From Gnetum montanum (taxonomy: Eukaryota; Streptophyta; Gnetopsida; Gnetales; Gnetaceae), in contig MNCI01009064.1 of assembly GCA_015680685.1 (NCBI GenBank), forward strand, positions 254,806-310,586: DNA of 55,781 nt, in the 5' to 3' direction. Made by a program: the position numbers and the translations under genes. The notes under the pieces were generated by a model. That model was given only the letters and a program-made list of their open reading frames with translations, was not told where the DNA came from and made no database searches. Below are positions 11,512 through 21,300 of this stretch, one piece after another. Numbering within the stretch: position 1 is the first letter of the stretch; every line of letters begins with the position of its first letter.

Positions 11512-13197
11512 TGTACTGACCTAAATCATCGATGTAAGGTTGGAAGGGAAAAAAACTCCAAAAGATCGTCGGGTAGACATACCTAACCCTGCCTTTCCCT
11601 AAGGGCAAGCTAGAAAAGAAAACGAAGGTAGAGTGCCTTGGATGGTCTGCACACAAATCAACCAAGGACTTCCCCAAGCGTAAACTACAGCTTACGTTGC
11701 GGTTATTGTAACTAATGTTCGAAACATAAACAGTGTGCATGAAATGTAAACAGAAACATATGCAAAACTAGTATTGTAAACAAAACACAAACTGAATGTA
11801 AAACAGAGCAAACAATATAAGGGCTAGAAAAATGAACTATATTGTATTGCTTAGAAAAGATGTGCATCAGTCAAAGCGTAGCTACACACGTGGATGGCAG
11901 GTGAAGTGCCAAGCCCTGGGGTGATGTGATGTGTTTCAAAAGTGCTTGGATGCTAGGAGTCAAGTGTGCTCGAGCGCCCAAGGATTACTAGTCTGAGTTT
12001 CCTAAGCCGTCTACCTTCAAAATTTCCAAACATCAAAAATTGCCAATCCCCTTTATGTGAATTGACAAGGTATTTATAGGATTTGGCTGGGCTTGGGTGT
12101 GGAGCCCATGGGTGAGATCAACGGTTGGGATTTAACAGGAAAATGGATCAAGTGACATGTGTTCAGTGGAAAGCTGTGTGTGAGTTGGACATGTGTGGGC
12201 AAGCTACGTTCTTGACCAGGTGCATTGTATCTTACAACGTGTGACAACTCACTCAATCTAGCGTACGCTCATGGAAGCACATACAATTCTAAGCGACAAG
12301 CTCACGAATGAAAATTTACAATGAAATGATAATGTACAACAAGAGAAATTGGCTTTGGCTCAATTGAAACTTCTGGATCTCTGACTTGACTATTGCAGGA
12401 TGTCGATTTGAGTGGTTCCATGGCTATTCGAGGCATCTATGCCTGATTAGGACTTCCAGCGTGACTTGATTTAGTCGCAGCTTGTCCTTAGCATGCACAC
12501 ATTGCACTCACGCTACACTCATGCTACAGTGTGACTTTAGCATGACCTCAACGTGAGTGAGCAAACACTTACAATGTTTCACCAAATTTTGAATTTTGAA
12601 GCCTGATTCTTGAAGTGTAAGGATTTCCTGACTATGATTGACGAAATGAGCCTGAAAGTGCCTTGTTTTGAGCCACTTTTAGGTAGGTCACACTGGACTC
12701 ATTCTGCAACATGACCTATAATTTTGGACTTGAAACTAGGATTCTGGAGGTTGGGCCTGGAGGTTGTTGAACCCTGAGGATGACTTGCACATTTGAAATC
12801 AAGTCATTTTGACTCAGTTTGGAGGTTGTGAAAGTTGTTCACGCTGGACTCATGCTGCTAGCGTGACCATAGTGTGTGTTTGCAGCATGTGTTCAATTTG
12901 GCTCAAAATTTGGATTCTAGATGCTAAAACTTGGAGTTGACATTAGTGGCCTTCGAGGATGGCTTACACCATGGAAACGAGATCATTCTCACTCAATTTT
13001 GGGTCTGCTAGAGTCATTCACACTATGCTCACGCTTCTAGGATGACTTCAGCATGACTACAGCATGACTAAGAAAATTGTAAACTAGCATGAGTTCCTAG
13101 GAAAAGCCATCACGTGTTCTCCTAAATTTTTCCTCTGAAAGCTCAAGTGTGATTTGTTCTTGCTTCAAAGTATTAGGCTGAAATTAGTGGTGTTCCA
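11512..13197 (-). repeat. Element D 3' LTR (1686 bp)
   Basis: Minus-strand start TGGAACACCACTAATTTC lies at 13197 and the end ...GGTCAGTACA at 11512. A TATA box (minus-strand TATAAATA) lies at 12071-12078. It is rich in AGCGTGAGC/GCTCACGCT words between 12480 and 13080. It is equal in length to the 5' LTR. Confidence 0.9.
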
Positions 13198-13214
13198 TTG
13201 GTCCCTCTTTGTTG
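13198..13214 (-). other. Polypurine tract of element D
   Basis: The minus strand reads CAACAAAGAGGGACCAA directly before the 3' LTR. Equivalent tracts lie before the 3' LTRs of A (32451-32467) and B (45655-45670). The purine-rich core AAAGAGGG is the expected plus-strand primer. Confidence 0.75.
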
Positions 13215-13565
13215 ACGTTTGGAGGAATCCACCCGAGAGGCATCAACAAAGAAGTGCAAAACACCATGAACAACAAAGCATCAAGCATTAACCCTCAGCC
13301 CTTGGCTAGATGTCATCGCACTGTGTTCAAAAGTACATGGGATTGGGAAAGTGCAGTTCTAGATGCCAAGGGGATTAGTTGTAACTTGGGAAATCAAAAG
13401 TTGATCAAGGGTTATAATTGCTGGCAGAGCTATGGTAGAGGAATGCTCTCATGTGAACAAGCTATATCTTTGGTCCTTGTCAATAGCCGATTTTCAGAAG
13501 ACTCAGAGCCAAGACATAGGAGGTGCATTCTTTGGAGAAATGGGACTCTTATAGAGTGTTTATAA
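13200..13565 (+). pseudogene. Possible second antisense ORF next to the 3' LTR
   Basis: An open frame of about 118 codons runs opposite to the element. A has the same frame at 32456-32214 and beyond, aligned without indels. Shared blocks are RGIHPRG..KEVQNT, HRT.FKSTWDW, LIKGYNC, YGRGML and RHRRC.LWRN. A has an ATG (MSRGIHPRG) where D has ACG, and one stop where D has TCA. No family is recognised. The sense strand is also partly open here, so coding on this strand is only a possibility. Confidence 0.35.
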
Positions 13566-14379
13566 GGCCCGTTGTAAATAGCTAAAGCCACATGATGATG
13601 TGTAACATAGTCTCTTTGAGACACAAGTGTAGCTATTTTCCAAGACAATTGCCTTCTCACCTGGGGCTTGTATGAGAATAGCCAATAGTCTTTTGTTTAT
13701 GATGTCAACGGGGTCATGAATACCTTTTCCATGCATTTTGCTCTTTGACCCTTTTTCTCTTTTTGTTTGTTTCTTCTTTTCTTTTGTTTTTACTTTTTTT
13801 TATTTTTCTTTTATTATTTTCTTTTCTTGTTTTGGGTCCTATTGAAAGAGCATGATTTTAGTACTGTGCTCATTTTCGAGCACTTGCATTTTGTATCATG
13901 CATTGTATATCATGTTTTGCATTGCAACTACTTAGAGAGTCATAGTGTGCAACAATGTACCAAGACCTTTGAGGTGAATGGGATGTATCAAGGGGGTGTA
14001 ATTGAATAGGATAAGGGGGCATGATGGGGCATAGAGAATGTATCAGGAATTGGAAATGTACTTATGAACAGATTAACTAACCCAGTTATGTGCGTCAGGA
14101 AGAATGTGATACCTTGTTGTCATGCTGAAGTGCATCTATGTACAAATGCCTTAAGAGTGTCATCCTACAAACACAACTCCAAGAAGATAAGAAAAATAAA
14201 AATGAAATGGTTAACTAAGCACTTTAAACAAGGTGATGGAGCCACCGCGTGCGATTTCAAACTGGACAGCCCAGCATCAGCTTCATCTGGGTCAATGAGA
14301 TAGATCATGCAGCAAGTCTTTATGGAATAGGTACAACCAATTGCAACAACACATATTTTTAAATTTTTCCTGGTCATCG
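13566..14379. other. Element D 3' non-coding region, no gene seen
   Basis: This holds a T-rich tract (about 13740-13850). It also has a block near 14150-14210 (CTACAAACACAACTCCAAGAAG) that is conserved in inverted sense in A at about 31560-31590 and in B at about 44820-44860. No protein match is evident. Confidence 0.5.
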
Positions 14380-14885
14380 ATGATGTTGCCAGTTTATAGT
14401 CTTAGCGGACTCTTGTGGATTAGTTTCACATCATAACCCTTTGGACAGTGCTATTTTAGCATTGTAGCAGATGGTGCATTGCTAGTTTATAGTCATAGCG
14501 GATTGTGAAGAGGCAAACTAGTTTATAGTCTTAGTGGACTCTGGATGCTAGTTTCATGTCATAGCAGACAAATGTGGCAGTTTAGCATCATGCTAGAGTG
14601 AGCTCTGTGGTGCCAATTTCAAGTCATGGCCCAGGACTATTCTGTGGTATCAGTTTCAAGTCATGATGCCAGGACCATTCTGTGGTATCAGTTTCAAGTC
14701 ATGATGCCAGGACCATTCTGTGGTATTAGTTTTAATTCATGATGCCGGGACCATTCTGTGGTATTAGTTTTAAGTCATGATGCCAGGACCATTCTGTGGT
14801 ATCATTTTTAAGTCATGATGCTAGGACCATTCTGTGGTATCAGGTTTAATTCATGATTCTAGGACCATTCTGTACCTTAGTTTGA
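14380..14885 (-). repeat. Motif array 1 of element D (YATGACNTNAAACTRG)
   Basis: About 14 copies on the minus strand, spaced about 30-60 bp, for example GACTATAAACTG near 14393, 14510 and 14535 (read in reverse). From about 14625 to 14875 the array turns into a clean ~45-bp tandem repeat, six to seven units, each with CATGACTTGAAACTGATACC on the minus strand. The array starts directly after the integrase stop codon. A has the equivalent array at 30995-31345. Confidence 0.8.
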
Positions 14886-16035
14886 TCAGACATAGTACCA
14901 TTTTAGGTACAAATGATTTGTGGGATTAGCAAACTCGTTCTTGTCCATGTCAACAAGTTTGAATTCTTTGTTATTGTACAATTTGGTGACCAAGTAAGGC
15001 CCTTCCTAGTTGGCTGAGAATTTTTCTGGATGTTCATGGGTGGCTTTAAGAACTAAGTCTCCTTCTTTGATGGGGCACTTGTGCAGATCGTGTTTGTATC
15101 ATTGTCGCTGTTGTTTTTGGTACCACTCAATTTGATCAAGCGTTCGCACACATTCTTCCTCTACTGAGTCAAGGTCATCAATGCGTAGTTCATTGTTTTG
15201 ACTTTCATCGAGGAGGCCCAAGAAAGCTATCTACAACGAGGGAACCTGCAACTCCAAAGGTAAAACAGCTTCAGATCCATATACAATACCATATGGATTT
15301 TTACTTGTAGATGTGCGATGTATCATTCTGTATGTCCACAATGCGTAGACTAACTGTTCATGTCATCATTTCATGCTCTGATTAAGCATCTTTTTCAGCA
15401 CCATGATGAAAGTTTTGTTTGTAGCCTCTGCTTGACCATTGCTCTGTGGGTAGTAAGGGGATGAGAATGCATGTTTAATACCTAGGCTTTCATAGAATCT
15501 TTTAGTATCTACACTACTAAACTACGGCCCATTGTTAGTAATGATAGTCATCGAAATACCAAAATGGGTCACGATATTTTCAATTATGAAAGTGCAAATG
15601 TGTTTTGAAGTGGTCTTCCTAAGGGGAATAGCTTCTACCCATTTTGTGAAGTATTCAGTTGCTGTGATAATGAAGCTATGTCCAGCAGAGGATGATGGCA
15701 TTATTGGTCCAATTAAGTCTAATCCCCATTTTTGGAATGGCCATGTGATTTGTGTTGTGTGCAATTCGTTAGGTGGCATGTGTATTAGATTAACATGCTT
15801 TTGGCAAATGTCACATGTCCTGACTTTGAAGATGCAATCATACTCCATGTGTGGCCAGTAGTAGCCTGAACACCTAATCTTCATTGCCATTGCTTTGGGT
15901 GCTATGTGCCCTCCACAAAGTCCTTCGTGAACTTGTTCTATAATTGTTTGACCATCGATGCTACTAACACACATCAGTAGGATGCCTTCATAGGATTTGC
16001 GACACAATGTGTCCCCTATTAATGCATACAGCTGA
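14886..16035 (-). pseudogene. Element D integrase
   Basis: Integrase inserts element cDNA into the genome. Visible on the minus strand: the HHCC zinc domain (QVHEGLCGGH ... CDICQKH, about 15950-15800), the catalytic core with the first Asp in WGLDLIGP (about 15725), and YYPQSNGQAEATNK carrying the third acidic residue. The C-terminal GPYLVTKLYNNKEF.LVDMD block ends at a TGA at 14886-14888. The second catalytic residue is Asn: the usual TDNGPQF reads TNNGP-stop (AAC at 15534-15536, TAG following). Several more in-frame stops follow but few indels. This copy is inactive. Confidence 0.85.
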
Positions 16036-16099
16036 GAGCGTTAACTATTGCTTGATCATGCGTTGGCAAGATGGCTAATTGTGTGACTATTGCTTAACC

Positions 16100-16444
16100 T
16101 TTTGTGGAAGATTGAGCAACATAATGTAAGTCAAATTTTGCTATCATTGCTTTCCACCTAGCTATCCTACTCAACTCATAGATATTATTAGTGGTAGCAC
16201 GAAGTACATTATCCTTGCAAATGATGTAAACTTGGTTGCGGAAGATATAATGCAGTCATTTCGTCAAGGCAAAAACGAGGGTAAGGCATTATTTTTCCAC
16301 ATTGTTGTATCGTTGTTCATAGGCAATTAAAGTGTGGCTTAGGTAATACACAGGGATCTCGGCCCCATCTTGCCATTTTTGACAAAGCATTGATGCAATG
16401 GAAGAATCAGAAGTTGCAAGGTAGATATAAAAGGGTTTATCGCC
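16100..16444 (-). pseudogene. Element D RNase H
   Basis: The frame directly continues from RT after one stop: KPFYIYLATSDSSIASML, then PVYYLSHTL and a conserved YELSRIARWKAM-like segment. This is the Ty3/gypsy RNase H domain, which removes RNA from the RNA:DNA hybrid. Stops and at least one shift lie between it and integrase. Its place between RT and integrase fits the gypsy order. Confidence 0.7.
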
Positions 16445-17734
16445 TTATGGGGGATGAATGGTCGGTTGTTGAGCAAGCTCTTGTTTTATGTTCTCGAATG
16501 CTTCTTGACATTGTTGGGTCCATTGGAAATGCACATTTTTTCGTAATAGGTGCTGCATAGGTCTCAACTTGTCTGTCAACCTTTCGATAAAGCATCTAAT
16601 GAATTGTAGCCTACCTTGAAGACCACATAATTCGGTAAGGTTCTTTGGCAGTTGCATATTAGTTATTGCCTTAACTTTATCAGGGTCTACTCGTATTCCT
16701 GTTTCAGAGACTACGAAACCAAGCATCTTGCCTATTTTGACACCAAAGACACACTTCTTTGGATTGAGTCTAAGGTCATATTTGAGACAATGTTTAAGCA
16801 CTAAGTCTAGATCTTTTGCATGTTGTTCTGTTGTTTTAGATTTGACCACGATGTCATCTACATAATCATTGAGCAAATTGAGCATGTAATCACTAAATAT
16901 ATATGTCATTGCTCGTTGATATGTAGCCCTTATGTTTTTAAGGCCAAATGGCATCATAGTATAACAGAATGTACTCCAAGGTGTCATGAAAGTTGTTCTG
17001 AGTTGATGTTCCGGATTGATTCTTATTTGGTTGTACCCTAAAAATCCATCCATAAAGGATAATAGTGCATGCCCAGCAGTTGTGTCAATAAGCTGATCAA
17101 TGCTAGGTAACGGGAAATTGTCCTTTATAGTGGCTGTGTTAAGATCATGGAAGTCAATGCATATGCGTATACTACCATTCTTCTTAGGAACTACAACAAT
17201 GTTTGATACCCAATCAGAATAATCAATAGCCCGGATGAAGCCGACTTGGTAGAGCTTTGTGATTTCAGCACAGATGGCGAACACTACCTCAGGTCTGACC
17301 TTCTGTGCTTTTTGCTTCATCGGTTTAATTTTTTCATCGAGAATAATGTTGTGTTGGATGATTCGGGGTCCTAGTCCTAGCATGTCGGTATATGACCATG
17401 CGAACGTTTTTATGTTGTCTTTTAACACTTGAGTGATGTCACAGACAAGTTGTGAGTCTAGTAGGGCACTTAATTTTAATGTTCTAGTTTCACCATTAAA
17501 TGTAGTAATGGGGATTTCAACTAGGGATCTTCAGTGATATCATCAGCTTCTAGATCTAGAGTTTTAGTCATGCTTTTAGGCTAGTTTGACATTTCTTGAG
17601 TGGAGGCTATTAAATTAGTGTGAATGCATGGGTCAAGATCTAAGGATTCTGGGTTGATTACTCTTTCTACCTCCCCGTACGGTCCACTGAGAGACAATAT
17701 TGAGAGGATATTCTCGATGGACATGTGCTTGTTC
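16445..17734 (-). pseudogene. Element D reverse transcriptase
   Basis: A 327-codon open frame (17428-16445) carries RT motifs in order: SDWVSNIVVVPKKNGS, DFHDLN, FPLPSIDQL, LLSFMDGFLGYNQI, TPWSTFCYTMMPFGLKN, and the YVDD active site (16853-16864, intact). It then has KCVFGV and GFVVSETGI. The wording FMDG.LGYNQI and MPFGLKN places it in the Tat lineage. Upstream, in other frames, lie VEIPITTFNGETRTLKL and DPCIHTNLIAS. A plausible 3' splice site (pyrimidine-rich run, then TTGGTAG) precedes 17734, as in Ogre elements that splice between protease and RT. Being open for 327 codons, it is the best preserved part of pol. Confidence 0.9.
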
Positions 17735-18337
17735 CTACCAATTTAAACCAGGAGCAAAGTAAGAGAAACCCTCTTGGTGGAAAAGTTACTAAATGTAAAC
17801 GAACACAAGATAATCAAACTATGTACTAACAAAATTGGAAGGCACAACAGTAGTTATGGCAGTTTAAGGCCATACCGGGCCAATAATATGCATGTTGACT
17901 TGTCATGAGTGTATGGAACATTTTTGATTTTTTGGATTTTGTGCGAATGATAATCTTATGAGACTTTTAAAATTTTATGAATTTTCGAAATGTTTACATA
18001 TGTATGTATTTTCTTGTTGATTTTAACTCTTCATCCCTTTGCATAATGATATTTTTCTTGTTTTTTTTTGGCTTCATCTCTAGGGGTTGGAATAATGAGG
18101 AATATAGGCTAACATAAAATATAAAAGAAAAAAAAATTTAAATAAATAAATAAATAAAGTGAGAGAAGATAAAATAAGAGGAAATGAAATAGAATGTTTT
18201 GGATTTAAAAGAGGGTTTTGAAGTGGAGGAAGGGGGTTTTGTGTTAGCGTGAGTTCTTGGCTTTGAATTTTAGTGTGAGGTAGGAGTGCAGTGTGAGCTA
18301 CAACGTTAGCATCAGCGTTCGTGTGAACAAGGCAACC
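17735..18337. promoter_or_regulatory. Interval upstream of the antisense gene, with TATA-like box
   Basis: This non-coding stretch lies between the RT exon (minus) and the antisense gene (plus). One copy of the array word (ATGGCCTTAAACTGCC on the minus strand) lies at 17861-17876. A TATA-like TATAAAAG lies at 18120-18127 on the plus strand, about 210 bp before the ATG at 18338. An (AAAT)n run follows. A minus-strand 120-codon ORF here is a shadow. That it is a promoter is inference. Confidence 0.4.
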
Positions 18338-21300
18338 ATGAAGGACAAGGGTAGAGGAAAGGCAAGCTAGGTCAAGGGGAAGAGGTAGGTGGATCTGGCA
18401 TTTTTGGAGGAGAGTGAAGAGGTTCTCCAGCGTCTCCCCCAAGCTAGGATTCCAACGTGGAGTGGGGCCTTGCCCAGGTAAGTTTATTTTCTTCTATTTT
18501 TCTTTGGCATTTTATGAACAATGTTTCCTAGGGTAGAATTTCAGTAGTGATTTTTGGGTTGTTGGGTTGTGATTTTGGGTTGTATGACGTCAACGTGAGC
18601 AGCGTGAATGCAAGTTTGGGGTGTGAATGCGTGTGTTGGATTTTTAGATTTTCTTAGTGTCCTGGGCCACAGGATTTTCTTCTGGCATTTTTGGGGCTTT
18701 CATTTTTGGGCTCAGGGAAAGGGTAGCATGAGCTACAAATTTTCTGGATTCTTGGGCAGGGAATGACCAACATGAGTGTGGGTAGGATTCTGCAAGAGAT
18801 GGACATTGTGGACGGTTAGATCTCTATAGTGTGAGTTGCTGGTTTTTGGTTCACTCTAGAATGCAATGTAGAGAACTTAGCATGAGTGGCTTGACAAGCC
18901 TAAACTGGATAGGCGTCAGCATGAATGGTTGGCCCCAAGCACAAGTGTGAGTTAGAAGGGAAGGCCAATGTGAGCTTAGGGCTCCTTCATGCTTTATGGG
19001 TGTTTCTTCCTTCCTGGAAGTGTTAGCATCTTACCCTTCCTAGCAGCATGACTGTCTTGCCCCCCCTTGGTAGCATGACTACAAATTTTGAATTTTTGCA
19101 GGGTAGCGTGAGCTGCAAATTCTCTATTTTTGCTGGGCAACGTGAGCTGCAAATTTTCTATTTTTGGAGGGCAATGTGATCTGCAAATTTTCTATTTTAG
19201 GAGGGCAACGTGAGCTGAAAAATTTTGGCCTCAGGTTAGGGTAGCATGAGCTGCAAAATGTTTGAATTTTTGGTTAGGGAATGGCCCAGCGTGAGTCAGC
19301 TGGAAAATTCCATTCTCTTTTCTATTTCTTTGTTGGATGATTGTCAAATTCCTGGGCAACGTGAACACAGGGCAAGGGTTCTAGGACAAGTTGCAGGTTC
19401 TTAGCGTGAGCTAGAATGTGAGAAAATTATCGAGAGCACTGGGGAGAGAGTACTGGGGAGATAGGGGAGACATGCAGCGTGACTTTGCTAAATAAGCCCA
19501 ACGTGAGCTCTCCTAGTGTGAGTCATTTGGGAAGTAAGCAGGTCCAGCATTAGTTGTTGGAAATGGGCCCCAGTGTGGGCTAAAAATGTGAAGATCTTCA
19601 TCGTTTCCTGGGATGTTCGTTACTTGTTGGTTTCATATTTACACTATTTATTTGTTTTTCCTGGGATGGATGATTTAATCCTTACTTCAATGAATGTTCA
19701 TGTTCTGTACTTTTATGTGGATTTACTATGAAATGGATTTCAATGTACCCCAGTGAGCATCAAACACACTAAATAGATATTGGTGTCCTTGTCTCATGGG
19801 GTGAAGCTGTGCATTCAAAGTGTCTATTTATGTGATTTTGGTTTTATGTGATTTTTCACTAATGTTAGTGCTAGATTTTTTACTTACCCAATGTTCTGGC
19901 TATATGCAGGAGACCTAAATCTTCTCTTCTCATGATTGAGCTTGTTGGCGTACTTGCTTGGTTTGGCCCTTTTGGACCGGATACACCTCCCTATGACATG
20001 CGAATCGGGCCCCATGTGATATGGTTCCATCTCGGTGTCAGTTCATTTTTTTCATTTATTCTACAAAAATTTAATGTTGTTATATGGTCTCACCTAAGTG
20101 AATAGATGGCTCGTGATATTATTGAGACCGTGTTGCCCGGGTCTACACAAGGCATGCTTGCCTTTATCACTGATATCGATGCGGGACTTTTTAGAGTTGA
20201 GGGAGGCCCTGCCGAGGGTCCTAGATCTAATTGTTCCTTGACTCATGTGTGGGAGCTGCCTACCTGTAGTCATTACAACAGCAGCAACACACTTTTCTTA
20301 GCCCTCCGTGTGCACACTTTATTCCAGAACCCATCCGGGACAGTATATAAAGTGGACAGGTATGCATTCTTGAGTCTTACTTTACCCTTTTTTTAAAAAA
20401 AATCCCTTTTTGAATTTTATGTTATCATCTAAATGTAAATGTTTTTTTCCTAAGTAGGCCCCATTTTGATGAGAATGGGATGCGTGATGACGATGATGGG
20501 CTTGCTTTAGGATGCACAGTGCTAGAGACATTCATGGCGGGCCCTATTCTTCATGCCGCGGTACTAGACCAGAATAAATTGGCTATTGTTGACTACCATA
20601 GGTAGTTTTTAAGAGCCTTTGAGCATTGCCAATTTCACAGTTTTTTACATAAGGATTGGTCTTCTAATGGGCCAATTTCTCCTCAAAGGATTGATCCTGC
20701 ATCCACCTCGCCTACACCATTCTTAGATGGTAAGTGACTGCACTCTAGACTCCATTTTCCTTTTTGTTGCATCATCGTGTATTATGCTCTTTTTTAACTC
20801 TTTGCTTTATGTATTTCTTTTACAGCAACCATCCCTCCTGAAGAAGTTACCATTGTAACGGGGCGTACTAAGGCCATGCTTTTTACGAAGTATGGGGAGG
20901 TAGAGCAGTCACAAAAATGGTTGTGGAAGGAAGCTTCTGATTTGATTATCAGCCACCTTACTCAGGCAGGTCTGATGGACTTGTTCACAGCTCTAACTCC
21001 TAGCATTATAGCTACTGAGATGGTCACTATTTTTGATTCTTTTAGTGGTGACACTTCCTATTTTACCACATGGGTTCGAGGGGTAAAGGTATCATTCCAC
21101 CTGACTATTGAGTTTCTTTCTGATCTTTTTGGCGTTCCCATGGATGGTGCCACGGTAGCCATAGACAAAGCAACTAAAGACGAACAGGTCATAAGGGAGC
21201 TTGAGCAGTGGTTAGGTGTGTCTAAGTGTCCTAAGGAATTTGGTATGCAAGAGGATACCTGATCGATGGAGATAGACTTCCTATATCCACTCTTCCGGGC

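Noticed and set aside
14625-14875. Regular direct repeats that could look like a CRISPR array
   Set aside because: Units are continuous ~45-bp tandem copies without unique spacers, in a plant retroelement. No cas genes are present.
18080-18442. 120-codon minus-strand ORF
   Set aside because: It overlaps the promoter region and exon 1 of the antisense gene in the wrong strand, has low complexity at its end and is not conserved.
20037-20105. 69-nt intron 2 of the antisense gene taken as certain
   Set aside because: The donor GTCAGT is weak and the segment is itself in frame apart from a TAG at its last codon. It may be coding with a decayed Gln codon, so it is marked doubtful.
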